DNA of 38,518 nt, from positions 1 through 38,518 of IMG/VR virus record IMGVR_UViG_3300037089_000531. One strand, written 5' to 3'. The notes below the pieces were generated by a model. The model saw only the letters and a list, made by a program, of their open reading frames with translations, was not told the origin of the DNA and searched no databases. This document shows, one piece after another, positions 8,231 through 14,184 of this stretch (the first letter of the stretch is position 1; each line of letters opens with the position of its first letter). A program made the translations under genes and the position numbers. The stretch comes from a virus.

Positions 8231-8442
8231 CCCGTATAGCACATAAAGGCGAGCCGCCTAAGTTTCCCTCCTCAAAGAAGCCTAAGAAGGGTGTGAGACA
8301 TCCCGGATCCGCTAAAGGCGTAGAGGAAGCGGACCCAAAGAAACAAGAGAAAACGGCGCTGAAGGAAGGAAAGAAATCCGGTCAGAAGATGGCCACAGCT
8401 GCTAAAGTGGAGATTATGAGTGGCAAAAAAAAGAAACGGTAA
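8227..8442 (+). CDS. Lysine-rich basic protein
   Basis: This 71-residue protein is strongly basic throughout (KKPKK near residue 18, KKKKR at the end), with no hydrophobic core pattern. The composition suggests nucleic-acid binding or a disordered protein. It overlaps the lipoprotein stop (ATGA). The next gene starts inside its 3' end in another frame. Confidence 0.6.
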   Translation: MTRIAHKGEPPKFPSSKKPKKGVRHPGSAKGVEEADPKKQEKTALKEGKKSGQKMATAAKVEIMSGKKKKR

Positions 8443-8593
8443 AGTCGAAAAAGTGATGCACGAATGGAAAGAAGGATCACTTCATAGCGGCTCCAAGAAA
8501 GGCCCCAAAGTCGAAAACAAGAAGCAAGCTGTCGCTATAGCTCTCTCGGAAGCTAGAAAGGCCGGAGCTAAAATTCCTAAGAAGGGCAAGTAA
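8420..8593 (+). CDS. DUF6496-like small basic protein
   Basis: This 57-residue protein contains MHEWKEGSLHSGSKKGP followed by KQAVAIALSEARKAG, the pattern I associate with DUF6496-type proteins of phages and plasmids (function unknown, probably nucleic-acid related). The GTG at 8420 has GGAG 7 nt upstream; an ATG at 8456 would cut the basic N-terminus and lacks a comparable site. The 5' end overlaps the preceding gene out of frame and the stop overlaps the next start (TAATG). A degraded second copy lies at 8840-8953. Confidence 0.7.
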   Translation: MAKKRNGKVEKVMHEWKEGSLHSGSKKGPKVENKKQAVAIALSEARKAGAKIPKKGK

Positions 8594-8829
8594 TGACGTG
8601 GATGGCTGGCACAAACAACGTTTGGTTAAATGGCGTCCATATGATCAGTATAGCCATATATCCAAACTGTCCAACGCCAAGCATCCCAAATCCAACCGGA
8701 TTTTTTATCAATATTCGATTTGTGGACGGATTCACAACGACGATAGATAATATAGAATCTGTGGAAGAGGCTAAAAAAATGGTAGACGAATTCCTACAGG
8801 GCGATAATGCATTGGGTCATATTGGATAA
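8593..8829 (+). CDS. Unknown small protein, first copy of a duplicated gene
   Basis: This 78-residue protein has no membrane segment. The pattern W-L-N near residue 12, a central beta-like FFINIRFVDG and a helical end (SVEEAKKMVDEFL) recurs in the protein at 8953-9186 (W-I-N, YVIFDI, TQEDARKWLLESL). The two are therefore paralogues in a duplicated two-gene unit. It is coupled to the DUF6496-like gene by a TAATG overlap. Function unknown. Confidence 0.65.
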   Translation: MTWMAGTNNVWLNGVHMISIAIYPNCPTPSIPNPTGFFINIRFVDGFTTTIDNIESVEEAKKMVDEFLQGDNALGHIG

Positions 8830-8839
8830 TGGTTGACAA

Positions 8840-8953
8840 CCATTAGAGTTCGCCAATCTAGATATGGCCGAAGGGAAAAAATAATCTCAAGCGGTCGCAA
8901 TAGCCCTAAACGTAGCCGGAAAGTCAAACAAGAAAAAGAAAAAGGCAAAGTAA
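8840..8953 (+). pseudogene. Degenerate second copy of the DUF6496-like gene
   Basis: In frame with the TAA at 8951-8953 the sequence reads SQAVAIALNVAGKS plus a lysine-rich tail, clearly parallel to KQAVAIALSEARKAG in the gene at 8420. An in-frame TAA at 8882-8884, next to a run of six A, interrupts it, and the conserved MHEWKEG segment is not recognisable. The distal junction (AAAGTAATG) matches the intact copy. This looks like decay after tandem duplication. Confidence 0.55.
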
Positions 8954-9186
8954 TGCATTGGGTTATCACTCCAGCTGGATCCTGGATCAATTTGGCCCAG
9001 GCCAGAGAAATAGAAACCCTCCAAAGAGACGGCGTCTGGGGTATATATGTTATATTTGACATAATAGAGACGGCAGACGAAGGCGCCCTGTCCACGATCA
9101 AGATAGAGCGCTGCTGGCGCGAACGATTCGAAACGCAGGAGGATGCTAGAAAATGGCTATTGGAGTCCCTCCCCAAACGAGCATAA
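8953..9186 (+). CDS. Unknown small protein, second copy of a duplicated gene
   Basis: This 77-residue protein is paralogous to 8593-8829: W-I-N near residue 12, a beta-like centre and a helical end TQEDARKWLLESL. The frame is open upstream to a TTG at 8833, but that stretch belongs to the decayed DUF6496-like copy. The ATG at 8953 sits in the same TAATG junction as the first copy and has AAGG about 7 nt upstream. Function unknown. Confidence 0.65.
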   Translation: MHWVITPAGSWINLAQAREIETLQRDGVWGIYVIFDIIETADEGALSTIKIERCWRERFETQEDARKWLLESLPKRA

Positions 9187-9360
9187 AGGCAAATAGCCGA
9201 GCTGACCGAAGCAGAAAGAGAACCAACAATAGTCGAAATAAAGGAATATGTTTAGATAGATAAGAAAATCAAAAAGGCTGAGAAGGACACCAAAAGTCTT
9301 CTGAAAGCCGATGTCAAACAGGATAAGCTTGTCAAAAAGCTAAAGAAGAAAAAGAAATGA
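9187..9360 (+). pseudogene. Interrupted lysine-rich reading frame
   Basis: The frame after the TAA at 9184-9186 reads QIAELTEAEREPTIVEIKEY, then TAG at 9253-9255, then a highly charged stretch (DKKIKKAEKDTKSLLKAD) ending KLKKKKK with TGA at 9358-9360. No good start codon exists after 9186. The coding quality on both sides of the TAG suggests a lysine-rich gene that has lost its start and acquired a stop. Its stop overlaps the next start (ATGA). Confidence 0.35.
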
Positions 9361-9569
9361 AAGCAGCACCCGCCCAGTACACCGTAAACGGTCCATACAA
9401 AGGCCTGAAAGAGACTGACTCCGTGCCGCCCGGTCACCTACCAGGCATGACAGCCTTCGAGCAGAGGCTAGTAATGCAGGAGAGACAGGAGAGGGTCGAT
9501 GCGCATGACAGATATGCCATTGGCCTACAAGGACGGGATGGCGGACCTAAGCCACACGACCCTTTATGA
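9357..9569 (+). CDS. Small hydrophilic protein, last gene before the terminator
   Basis: This 70-residue protein is rich in Pro, Gly, Arg and Gln and has no membrane segment. AAAGAAG and an ATGA overlap with the upstream frame support the start. It is the last gene of the rightward unit that begins with the fibres; a strong terminator lies 78 bp downstream. I recognise no family. Confidence 0.55.
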   Translation: MKAAPAQYTVNGPYKGLKETDSVPPGHLPGMTAFEQRLVMQERQERVDAHDRYAIGLQGRDGGPKPHDPL

Positions 9570-9647
9570 AAACTGTTTTTTAAAATGATGTCTCGCTGAT
9601 AAGGTGGGGATGTCCAAATCATGACAATCCTATTGGTGTTAGTTAGG

Positions 9648-9679
9648 CGGGGAGGCCGCACACCTCCCCGTCGTTTTTT
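9648..9679 (+). terminator. Strong intrinsic terminator
   Basis: CGGGGAGG (9648-9655) pairs perfectly with CCTCCCCG (9663-9670) around a 7-nt loop. TCG and six T follow (9674-9679). It ends the rightward late/small-gene transcript just before the convergent recombination operon, whose last stop is at 9681. The opposite side of the stem has no T-run, so it is directional. Confidence 0.85.
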
Positions 9680-9680
9680 A

Positions 9681-10472
9681 TTATGCTGCCTTCTTCTTAC
9701 GCCACTTGTCAAAATTAGCTAAAAAATCGCCCGTATTAGTCACCCCTTTGGCCTTTACCTGCTCAGGGGTAATCTTCCAAAACTTACTTACACTATCAAT
9801 ATAGGCTTCCATAACAGCCGGATCGATGCTCTCAGGCATAGCATCAGCAAAACGCCTCGTGACATCATCTGGTACCTCTGGAAGCTGAAGATCAATAGTT
9901 ACCTCAGCCTTAGCAGCTATCTCATCTTTAGGTGGATTATAGGCCTGTTCCATCTCCTCCTTAGTGTAAATACCACTAAGCTCGGCCGGAAAAGCCTTTC
10001 TCAGTGCACATGCCTCAGCGCACTTACCTAGCATGATATGGCCCTTCGTTGCCCACATAGATGTAGGAGCCTTTTCCTTGGTCAAAGCAACATACTCAGT
10101 GTAATAGGCTGTTGCGCCTATCTCATGCCACGTTCCGTCCGGCGTCTGCTTCTTAACATACGATGTAGCAGCTACCAGACGTCCATTGTCATCATAGACA
10201 TATACAGTCTCTTTACCAGGGCTGTAACGCCCCGTCCTGTCAGCGATAAGGCGATAACCGTCTATACCCGTCTGAATGCCCATGACTTCCTTCTTAAGGC
10301 TGGCATCCCACCTCTTAACGGCATAGATCTGTCGCATAAAGGGATCCAGACCTGTGCGTTTACACGCATGTACGAATAGCTCAAGCTCATCATCGCTAGA
10401 ACCGCGACAGATAGTGCGCTTGATCAACTCCACCTTATCGCTATTGATCTCAAAAATTGCTGGTTGCATCAT
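9681..10472 (-). CDS. bet: Bet/RecT-family single-strand annealing protein
   Basis: This 263-residue protein matches the lambda Bet family. The conserved N-terminal half has SSDDELELFVHACKRTGLDP, then QIYAVKRW, MGIQTGIDGYRLIADRTG, and later KGHIMLGKCAEACALRKAFP. Bet anneals complementary single strands and works with a 5'-3' exonuclease in phage recombination. The exonuclease gene is immediately upstream and overlaps by 4 bp (ATGA). The start ATG has GAGGTGGA directly before it; a second ATG follows at once. The C-terminal 80 residues are more variable and end KKKAA. It is the last gene of the leftward operon. Confidence 0.92.
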   Translation of the reverse strand: MMQPAIFEINSDKVELIKRTICRGSSDDELELFVHACKRTGLDPFMRQIYAVKRWDASLKKEVMGIQTGIDGYRLIADRTGRYSPGKETVYVYDDNGRLVAATSYVKKQTPDGTWHEIGATAYYTEYVALTKEKAPTSMWATKGHIMLGKCAEACALRKAFPAELSGIYTKEEMEQAYNPPKDEIAAKAEVTIDLQLPEVPDDVTRRFADAMPESIDPAVMEAYIDSVSKFWKITPEQVKAKGVTNTGDFLANFDKWRKKKAA

Positions 10473-11122
10473 TCCACCTCTATCGTTTTAGGCTTTAGCT
10501 TAAGAAATTTGTAACAATGTAGCGCGCTGAAGAAGATAGACTCAGCCTGCGCTAAGCTGTCAACCATGTTAGGGATCGCTTTAGATCCGTCTTTACGTAA
10601 CCTTAATGTCATAGCGTTACTGACGAAATTGGTCGGCTCAGTCTCTCTCAGCAGATACCTATAGCCTCCAAGCTGGATATCCCAGGACCGATGCTTAGCA
10701 CTACTGGTCTTAAGATCGACGAGAGTCAACCCATCGATATCCTTAAGCTTAACAAGCAAATCTATCTGACCGGTGATCATATGAGTTTGACAGTATCGAC
10801 GCGTCTCCATCTCAAAGATCTCAACGATATTGTCCTTCGCCCAGGTCTTAAAGCTGTCAAGGTAGCCCTCGTATGCAGCTGGATAACCCGACACGATCAA
10901 ACCGCTTAGGTAAGCCTCGCACAGCCTATGCACATCTTTCCCACGCTTGGCGGCAGCAGCTAGCACATCCGCGGGAATTGACGTAAAATCAGTAAAGAGG
11001 TTAGCTATGTTCGTGACTCGAATGAAGTTTGTTTCCTCACTCTTCATAGATCCATCATCCTGAATTTCACCGTCTGCGGGCCTAACCGCAGGCGGTGTTT
11101 TATTTAAGCCGTCTGTTTCCAT
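10469..11122 (-). CDS. PD-(D/E)XK recombination exonuclease (Bet partner)
   Basis: In this 217-residue protein RGKDVHRLCEAYL carries His65 of a GxxxH helix, TGQIDLLV supplies Asp121, TLVDLKTSS supplies Asp136 and Lys138, and WDIQLGGYRYLL supplies Gln150 and Tyr154. These are the RecB/Cas4/YqaJ-like nuclease motifs in order. It probably resects double-strand ends to give substrate for the annealing protein encoded just downstream. Start 11122 has AAGG 5 nt upstream and overlaps the preceding gene by 19 bp; an internal Met at about residue 26 is a possible shorter start. The first 30 residues are polar and probably disordered. Confidence 0.85.
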   Translation of the reverse strand: METDGLNKTPPAVRPADGEIQDDGSMKSEETNFIRVTNIANLFTDFTSIPADVLAAAAKRGKDVHRLCEAYLSGLIVSGYPAAYEGYLDSFKTWAKDNIVEIFEMETRRYCQTHMITGQIDLLVKLKDIDGLTLVDLKTSSAKHRSWDIQLGGYRYLLRETEPTNFVSNAMTLRLRKDGSKAIPNMVDSLAQAESIFFSALHCYKFLKLKPKTIEVE

Positions 11123-11352
11123 GGGACCTTCTTCTCGATTTGTATGCGCACATCCGGCGCAGGCATTTTGACATCTAACATATAAGCCAAACGGTCCAAA
11201 TCATCCTCAAATTGCTCGATGTCGGGATCAAGTGTGTATAAGTTCTTGATGAGAGCTTTCATATAGGCCCTCATCTCTTTCAGATCAGGCATATCCTCCT
11301 GCATCTGGTTAACAGCACATACCTCATCATAGTCTAGATATTCGCGTTCCAT
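11104..11352 (-). CDS. Small acidic helical protein of the recombination operon
   Basis: This 82-residue protein is acidic and rich in Met, Leu and Asp, with two predicted helices (about 10-40 and 45-65) and no membrane segment. It overlaps the exonuclease start and follows the upstream gene with a 1-bp gap. It could be a partner or inhibitor of host nucleases, as in other Red-like operons, but no family is recognised. Confidence 0.6.
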   Translation of the reverse strand: MEREYLDYDEVCAVNQMQEDMPDLKEMRAYMKALIKNLYTLDPDIEQFEDDLDRLAYMLDVKMPAPDVRIQIEKKVPWKQTA

Positions 11353-11353
11353 G

Positions 11354-11536
11354 TTAAACCCCTACCTGTTGATTCAGTAACCACTCGTTCCAGTATTCGT
11401 CCTCTTGGGCGCAGATGGCATCTTCCGCCAAGTGGATCATTTCCTGCTGATCCTTGCACCATTGCTCCAGCCGATCAATGCTGGTCTGCATCACTCGCAG
11501 CTTGTATCTGATCTCCGATGCCTCGTTTTGTGTCAT
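11354..11536 (-). CDS. Small coiled-coil protein
   Basis: This 60-residue protein is helical with heptad-like spacing (IRYKLRVMQTSIDRLEQW) and a Trp/Glu-rich end. It sits between two other small genes in the leftward operon with 1-2 bp gaps. GAGG lies about 10 nt before the ATG. Unknown function. Confidence 0.55.
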   Translation of the reverse strand: MTQNEASEIRYKLRVMQTSIDRLEQWCKDQQEMIHLAEDAICAQEDEYWNEWLLNQQVGV

Positions 11537-11538
11537 GG

Positions 11539-11757
11539 TTAGCTCGCCTCACTCATTTCGTAAGAATTCTTGTATAGTTCTCGAACTTGATCTTCGCTTA
11601 GACCCCTAGCCGTTAAATGGTGAATAACATTCAGTCTTTGACGGATTTTTATCATATCGCGTAAGTGCTCGATCGTACGTATGCCATGATAAATCATCTC
11701 CATCTCTAGCTTGATCAGCTTGTCCGCACCCATTATATCGTCTACACTTGCATTCAT
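11539..11757 (-). CDS. First small gene of the leftward recombination operon
   Basis: This 72-residue helical, charged protein ends in a region (LTARGLSEDQVRELY) that resembles a short helix-turn-helix or helical hairpin. GGAGGA lies 4-5 nt before the ATG, the best ribosome site in the operon, as expected for a promoter-proximal gene. It is the first gene behind the leftward promoter at 11807-11835. An overlapping frame that runs to 11872 is a shadow. Confidence 0.6.
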   Translation of the reverse strand: MNASVDDIMGADKLIKLEMEMIYHGIRTIEHLRDMIKIRQRLNVIHHLTARGLSEDQVRELYKNSYEMSEAS

Positions 11758-11786
11758 CAGATCCTCCGTTGACGTTTAACCGTTTG

Positions 11787-11835
11787 TCCTGTACCGTATA
11801 CCTTTCAACATACAGGATCGTGGATTTAGGAACAA
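11787..11835 (-). promoter_or_regulatory. Leftward promoter with overlapping operator-like inverted repeat
   Basis: On the minus strand, TTGTTC (11835-11830), 17 bp, then TATGTT (11812-11807) forms a plausible sigma70 promoter for the recombination operon. TCCTGTA (11787-11793) and TACAGGA (11811-11817) form a perfect 7-bp inverted repeat 17 bp apart with a GTATAC palindrome between them. The right arm overlaps the -10. The adjacent helix-turn-helix protein is the natural candidate to bind it. This is inferred from layout. Confidence 0.5.
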
Positions 11836-11863
11836 GAAAATAAACTCCAATCAGGAAAAATAA

Positions 11864-12085
11864 GTGATTCATCCATTAAAAAAATACATTCTACTCAACG
11901 AAATCCCCATCAAAGACTTTGCCAAAACACTCGATATCTCCAAGGGCACGCTTTACAACATCCTCGAGCAAGGGCTAGATATGCGCCTAAGTCTTGCCAT
12001 GCGCATAGAGAAGCTCACCTTCGGTAAGGTCACATGCGAGGACCTAATGAAGGGTGTGCGCCACCGCGACAACCATAAAGATTAA
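11864..12085 (+). CDS. Helix-turn-helix regulator (Cro/YdaS-like)
   Basis: This 73-residue protein contains a helix-turn-helix (about residues 13-35: IPIKDFAKTLDISKGTLYNI) and a following helix, the size of Cro-type and YdaS-like regulators. GTG start with AGGA about 8 nt upstream. It is transcribed divergently from the recombination operon, with an inverted repeat between them, so it probably controls the early switch of one or both units. There is no CI-type long repressor or integrase, so a lysogeny role is unproven. Its last 42 bp overlap a convergent small membrane-protein gene. Confidence 0.75.
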   Translation: MIHPLKKYILLNEIPIKDFAKTLDISKGTLYNILEQGLDMRLSLAMRIEKLTFGKVTCEDLMKGVRHRDNHKD

Positions 12086-12157
12086 AAGGATCGTCCCAAA
12101 GACGAATCCGAGCACTATCAGGTCCAATTTGCCACCATCTGGCTTATCTGATTTCAT
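12044..12157 (-). CDS. Small leftward single-pass membrane protein
   Basis: This 37-residue protein has a polar N-terminus (MKSDKPDGGK) and one long hydrophobic helix (about residues 11-33, DLIVLGFVFGTILLIFMVVAV). AGGGA lies 6 nt before the ATG. It overlaps the 3' end of the regulator gene on the opposite strand. The clean hydrophobic helix and ribosome site support a real gene; no family is recognised. It might belong to the leftward early unit or act at the host membrane. Confidence 0.5.
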   Translation of the reverse strand: MKSDKPDGGKLDLIVLGFVFGTILLIFMVVAVAHTLH

Positions 12158-12168
12158 GTATATCCCTG

Positions 12169-12186
12169 TAAATTAATAATTTGTCA
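12169..12186 (+). promoter_or_regulatory. A/T-rich plus -35-like element, site 1 of 5
   Basis: GTAAATTAATAATTTGTCA ends at 12186, and CATCGGTAAGGCTG begins 22 bp after the T of TTGTCA. The same kind of A/T tract joined to TTGNCA-like sequence occurs at 25037, 25794 and 37754, with a looser match at 19829. All are on the plus strand and upstream of a gene block. Here it precedes the rightward replication unit. Promoter function is inferred. Confidence 0.4.
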
Positions 12187-12287
12187 CGCTAGAATCCGTT
12201 GTCATCGGTAAGGCTGAAATTACTATCTCAAAAATTAAACAATATTTATAGCTTGGTGGTTTCTTAATCATTTTTTTGAGGCCGCCT

Positions 12288-12554
12288 ATGGATGATCGAT
12301 TCATCAGTCAGACCGCTCTACTTCTCATCTCGGAGAACTGCTCCAGGGCACTTTCAACCTATTTAATCTGCCACAAACACTCCGATCAAGATCACTTCCT
12401 TCAAGTCACAAAAGACCAGATAAACATTGACGAATCACTGTCATGGACGAAGTTCAAAAATGACCTCAAGGCATTATCAAGACAAGGATTACTCGAATGG
12501 ATAGATCAAGACGACGACACCATAAATATCACACTATCGGAATGGGACCTCTAA
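12288..12554 (+). CDS. Small winged-helix-like protein
   Basis: This 88-residue protein has a helical start (FISQTALLLISENCSRALST) and an end that reads like a winged-helix recognition helix and wing (KFKNDLKALSRQGLLEWI, then a beta pair INITLSEW). It may be a DNA-binding replication accessory. ATG at 12288 has GAGG 6 nt upstream; a TTG at 12276 is in frame but has no ribosome site. It overlaps the next gene by TAATG, first of a three-gene replication group. Confidence 0.6.
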   Translation: MDDRFISQTALLLISENCSRALSTYLICHKHSDQDHFLQVTKDQINIDESLSWTKFKNDLKALSRQGLLEWIDQDDDTINITLSEWDL

Positions 12555-12886
12555 TGCAGTTTATCGTGTGTGGTAAGTGCCATGATGAGCTCCAGGAGGC
12601 TAATCCAATATTGGTTAACCTATGGATTCACATATGCCGGGCGTATCTCAAAACAGGTCTGCCCTATAGAGGTATAGACTTTTTTGTGGACGTCGCCACG
12701 TACAGGATTATGCCCTCAAGCGAAACGCTTAATGACAAGCTGATACAGCTCGAACAGATGGGTTATATTCTCACCACCGAAGACGACATGGGCGTGCTGA
12801 TCAAGCCCCTTGGCCTATGCGTAGAGACAGTCAACCCTAATGGCGAAGAGAAAGAGTTCGCATGGTTTTGCCCGCTAGATCATTGA
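12554..12886 (+). CDS. Winged-helix-like protein with CxxC motif
   Basis: This 110-residue protein begins MQFIVCGKCHDEL, a possible half zinc site, and ends EFAWFCPLDH, which could supply further ligands (Cys, His). The centre (NDKLIQLEQMGYILTTE) has the helix-then-wing character of small replication proteins. ATG at 12554 is chosen because of the TAATG overlap; the frame is open further upstream only inside the preceding gene. The replisome-organiser gene follows 12 bp later. The role in replication is inferred from neighbours. Confidence 0.6.
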   Translation: MQFIVCGKCHDELQEANPILVNLWIHICRAYLKTGLPYRGIDFFVDVATYRIMPSSETLNDKLIQLEQMGYILTTEDDMGVLIKPLGLCVETVNPNGEEKEFAWFCPLDH

Positions 12887-12898
12887 TCAAGGAGTTTT

Positions 12899-14005
12899 AT
12901 GCAGCTTGAAAGGGATGTTCTGGCGCTTAATGGCGAGCTTGATATAAAAAAGAAGCCCGGGGCGGAAACCCCGGGCAAGTCTGCTAAGACGGGTGATATA
13001 GTACCCCCCATATTAGCAGAACCGCCTTATCACGCAAGTGATAAAAATACTTTACAGGCGACTACTGCTATGTCAAATCATAACGATACCGGATTCACCA
13101 AAATAGCCAATAGTCTTAGGGATCATCCGGCTTACAGAACCGCTAAGCCCAAACACCGCTATATATTTTTGGAACTTCTCTTGCGGGCGGCTTGGGAACC
13201 CACGACTTATCCCTATTATGGCATTGGTTATCCTCAAAAAAGGGGGCAAGTATTTTTTACCATTAGAGGACTGGCAAAGGAGCTAACTTGGGAAGGCACG
13301 GCCGAAGATAAGATAACCAGGCACGATATTGACGGATGTATAACCTTTTTTTCGCGGTGCAAAATGCTCGGACAGGAGCTCGGACACCCCTTTAGTGCTA
13401 TAACTATCTTATATTCATCGTTTTGCGACGAAGAAAAGATTTATGGTCGGACAGGAGCTCGGACAGAGCTCGGACAGAGCTCGGACAGTCTTAAAGATAT
13501 CTTAGATACTAAAGATAAGAAGAAGAGGGGGAGGGAGAGGAAAGCCGCTGGCGCGGCCACCCCCCCACCGGATTCTTCGAAACTCTGTTTTGGAGAGGAG
13601 GGTCTCGTAAAACTCACTCAGGTTCAGTACGAAAAACTTCTAGCTGAGGTCGGTGAGGAGGGAACGCAATGGATGATTCAAAAGCTTGGCGCTAAGATAC
13701 CTAACATCGATAAAGCGTACAAATCACACTTCCACACGATGTGTAAGACCGGATGGGTTCGAGATGAATGGATAAAACATAGTCAAAATGGCATCCAAAC
13801 CGCTAAGGCAAAGAGATATACGGTCCTAGATTTATTCCGTGAATATAAATTTCCAGAATCGTTTGATGAGTGGGTCGTTGGGTTTGGTATGGTCAAGGGG
13901 AGGGCTCACGGAAGCGGCGGCAGCACGGAATATTCTTTTCTAATCGATGACATCGAAACGGCGCGCCAATGGCTGGATAAACGAAAATACATTATCAGAC
14001 GGTAA
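12899..14005 (+). CDS. Replication initiator/replisome organiser carrying origin-like repeats
   Basis: In this 368-residue protein, residues about 58-160 (FTKIANSLRDHPAYR, then RYIFLELLLRAAW, GQVFFTIRGLAKELTW) look like the winged-helix N-terminus of phage initiators. Residues about 235-300 (VKLTQVQYEKLLAEVGEE, then a Y-x-SHFHTMCKTGW region) match the C-terminal part of phage replication proteins. AAGGAG lies 4 nt before ATG 12899. The first 57 residues look unconserved and overlap a predicted antisense RNA. An alternative ATG at 13071 starts at the conserved domain but has a poor ribosome site. Direct repeats and an AT-rich tract at 13366-13525 lie inside the gene, as the origin does in lambda O. 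It is probably early and essential. Confidence 0.75.
   Translation: MQLERDVLALNGELDIKKKPGAETPGKSAKTGDIVPPILAEPPYHASDKNTLQATTAMSNHNDTGFTKIANSLRDHPAYRTAKPKHRYIFLELLLRAAWEPTTYPYYGIGYPQKRGQVFFTIRGLAKELTWEGTAEDKITRHDIDGCITFFSRCKMLGQELGHPFSAITILYSSFCDEEKIYGRTGARTELGQSSDSLKDILDTKDKKKRGRERKAAGAATPPPDSSKLCFGEEGLVKLTQVQYEKLLAEVGEEGTQWMIQKLGAKIPNIDKAYKSHFHTMCKTGWVRDEWIKHSQNGIQTAKAKRYTVLDLFREYKFPESFDEWVVGFGMVKGRAHGSGGSTEYSFLIDDIETARQWLDKRKYIIRR
12946..13042 (-). ncRNA. Predicted structured antisense RNA in the initiator gene
   Basis: On the minus strand a consensus -35 TTGACA (13076-13071), 16 bp and TAAAGT (13054-13049) predict a start near 13042. The transcript would fold into three successive hairpins: TTATCAC/GTGATAA (13044-13027, the first bases may precede the start), TCTGCTAA/TTAGCAGA enclosing GGGT/ACCC (13020-12980), and GCCCGGGG/CCCCGGGC (12976-12955). 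The last is followed by TTCTTTTTT (12954-12946), a good intrinsic terminator. It is complementary to the translated 5' region of the initiator mRNA. By analogy with lambda OOP and plasmid copy-control RNAs it could limit replication. All signals are seen in the sequence; expression is not shown. Confidence 0.6.
13049..13076 (-). promoter_or_regulatory. Minus-strand promoter for the antisense RNA
   Basis: Perfect TTGACA (13076-13071) with a 16-bp spacer to TAAAGT (13054-13049), directed away from the initiator reading frame. A matching terminator lies about 100 bp downstream and nothing else is encoded on this strand nearby. Confidence 0.55.
13366..13525 (+). repeat. Iteron-like repeats and AT-rich tract, candidate replication origin
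   Basis: GCTCGGACA occurs at 13366 and 13378. Then TCGGACA recurs at 13447, 13459, 13470 and 13481, three of these as the full GAGCTCGGACA. Spacing is 11-12 bp, about one helical turn. Because 11 is not a multiple of three, the copies are read in different frames, so the repetition is kept at the DNA level. Directly downstream (13488-13525) is an AT-rich tract with TTAAAGATA, TTAGATAC and CTAAAGATA, like a DNA-unwinding element. The layout matches lambda-type origins inside initiator genes. Confidence 0.7.
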
Positions 14006-14184
14006 AACGGGTTAAAACATGGTCAAATATGCAAATTGAGGAACCAATATGGAAGCCGCATGGCCTAATTTCGCATTCCTATGGGTCTAGAATAGCGCAA
14101 AACGATCATAAGGTCTTCCGCTAGGTTTTAACACAAGATGGGGCATCCTATTCAAAATGTATCGAAATGGAAAATGGAGAAAAT

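Noticed and set aside
8833-8952. Upstream extension of the gene at 8953 from a TTG at 8833
   Set aside because: The extension coincides with a decayed copy of the DUF6496-like gene read in another frame, and the TAATG junction at 8953 matches the first copy.
11606-11872. Minus-strand 88-codon frame over the operon leader
   Set aside because: It overlaps both the divergent control region and the better-supported gene at 11539-11757, which has a strong ribosome site.
14006-14184. Small frame 14029-14124 (31 codons) in the gap after the initiator gene
   Set aside because: No ribosome site, no hydrophobic or conserved-looking pattern and no coupling to neighbours. I see nothing else supportable in this gap.
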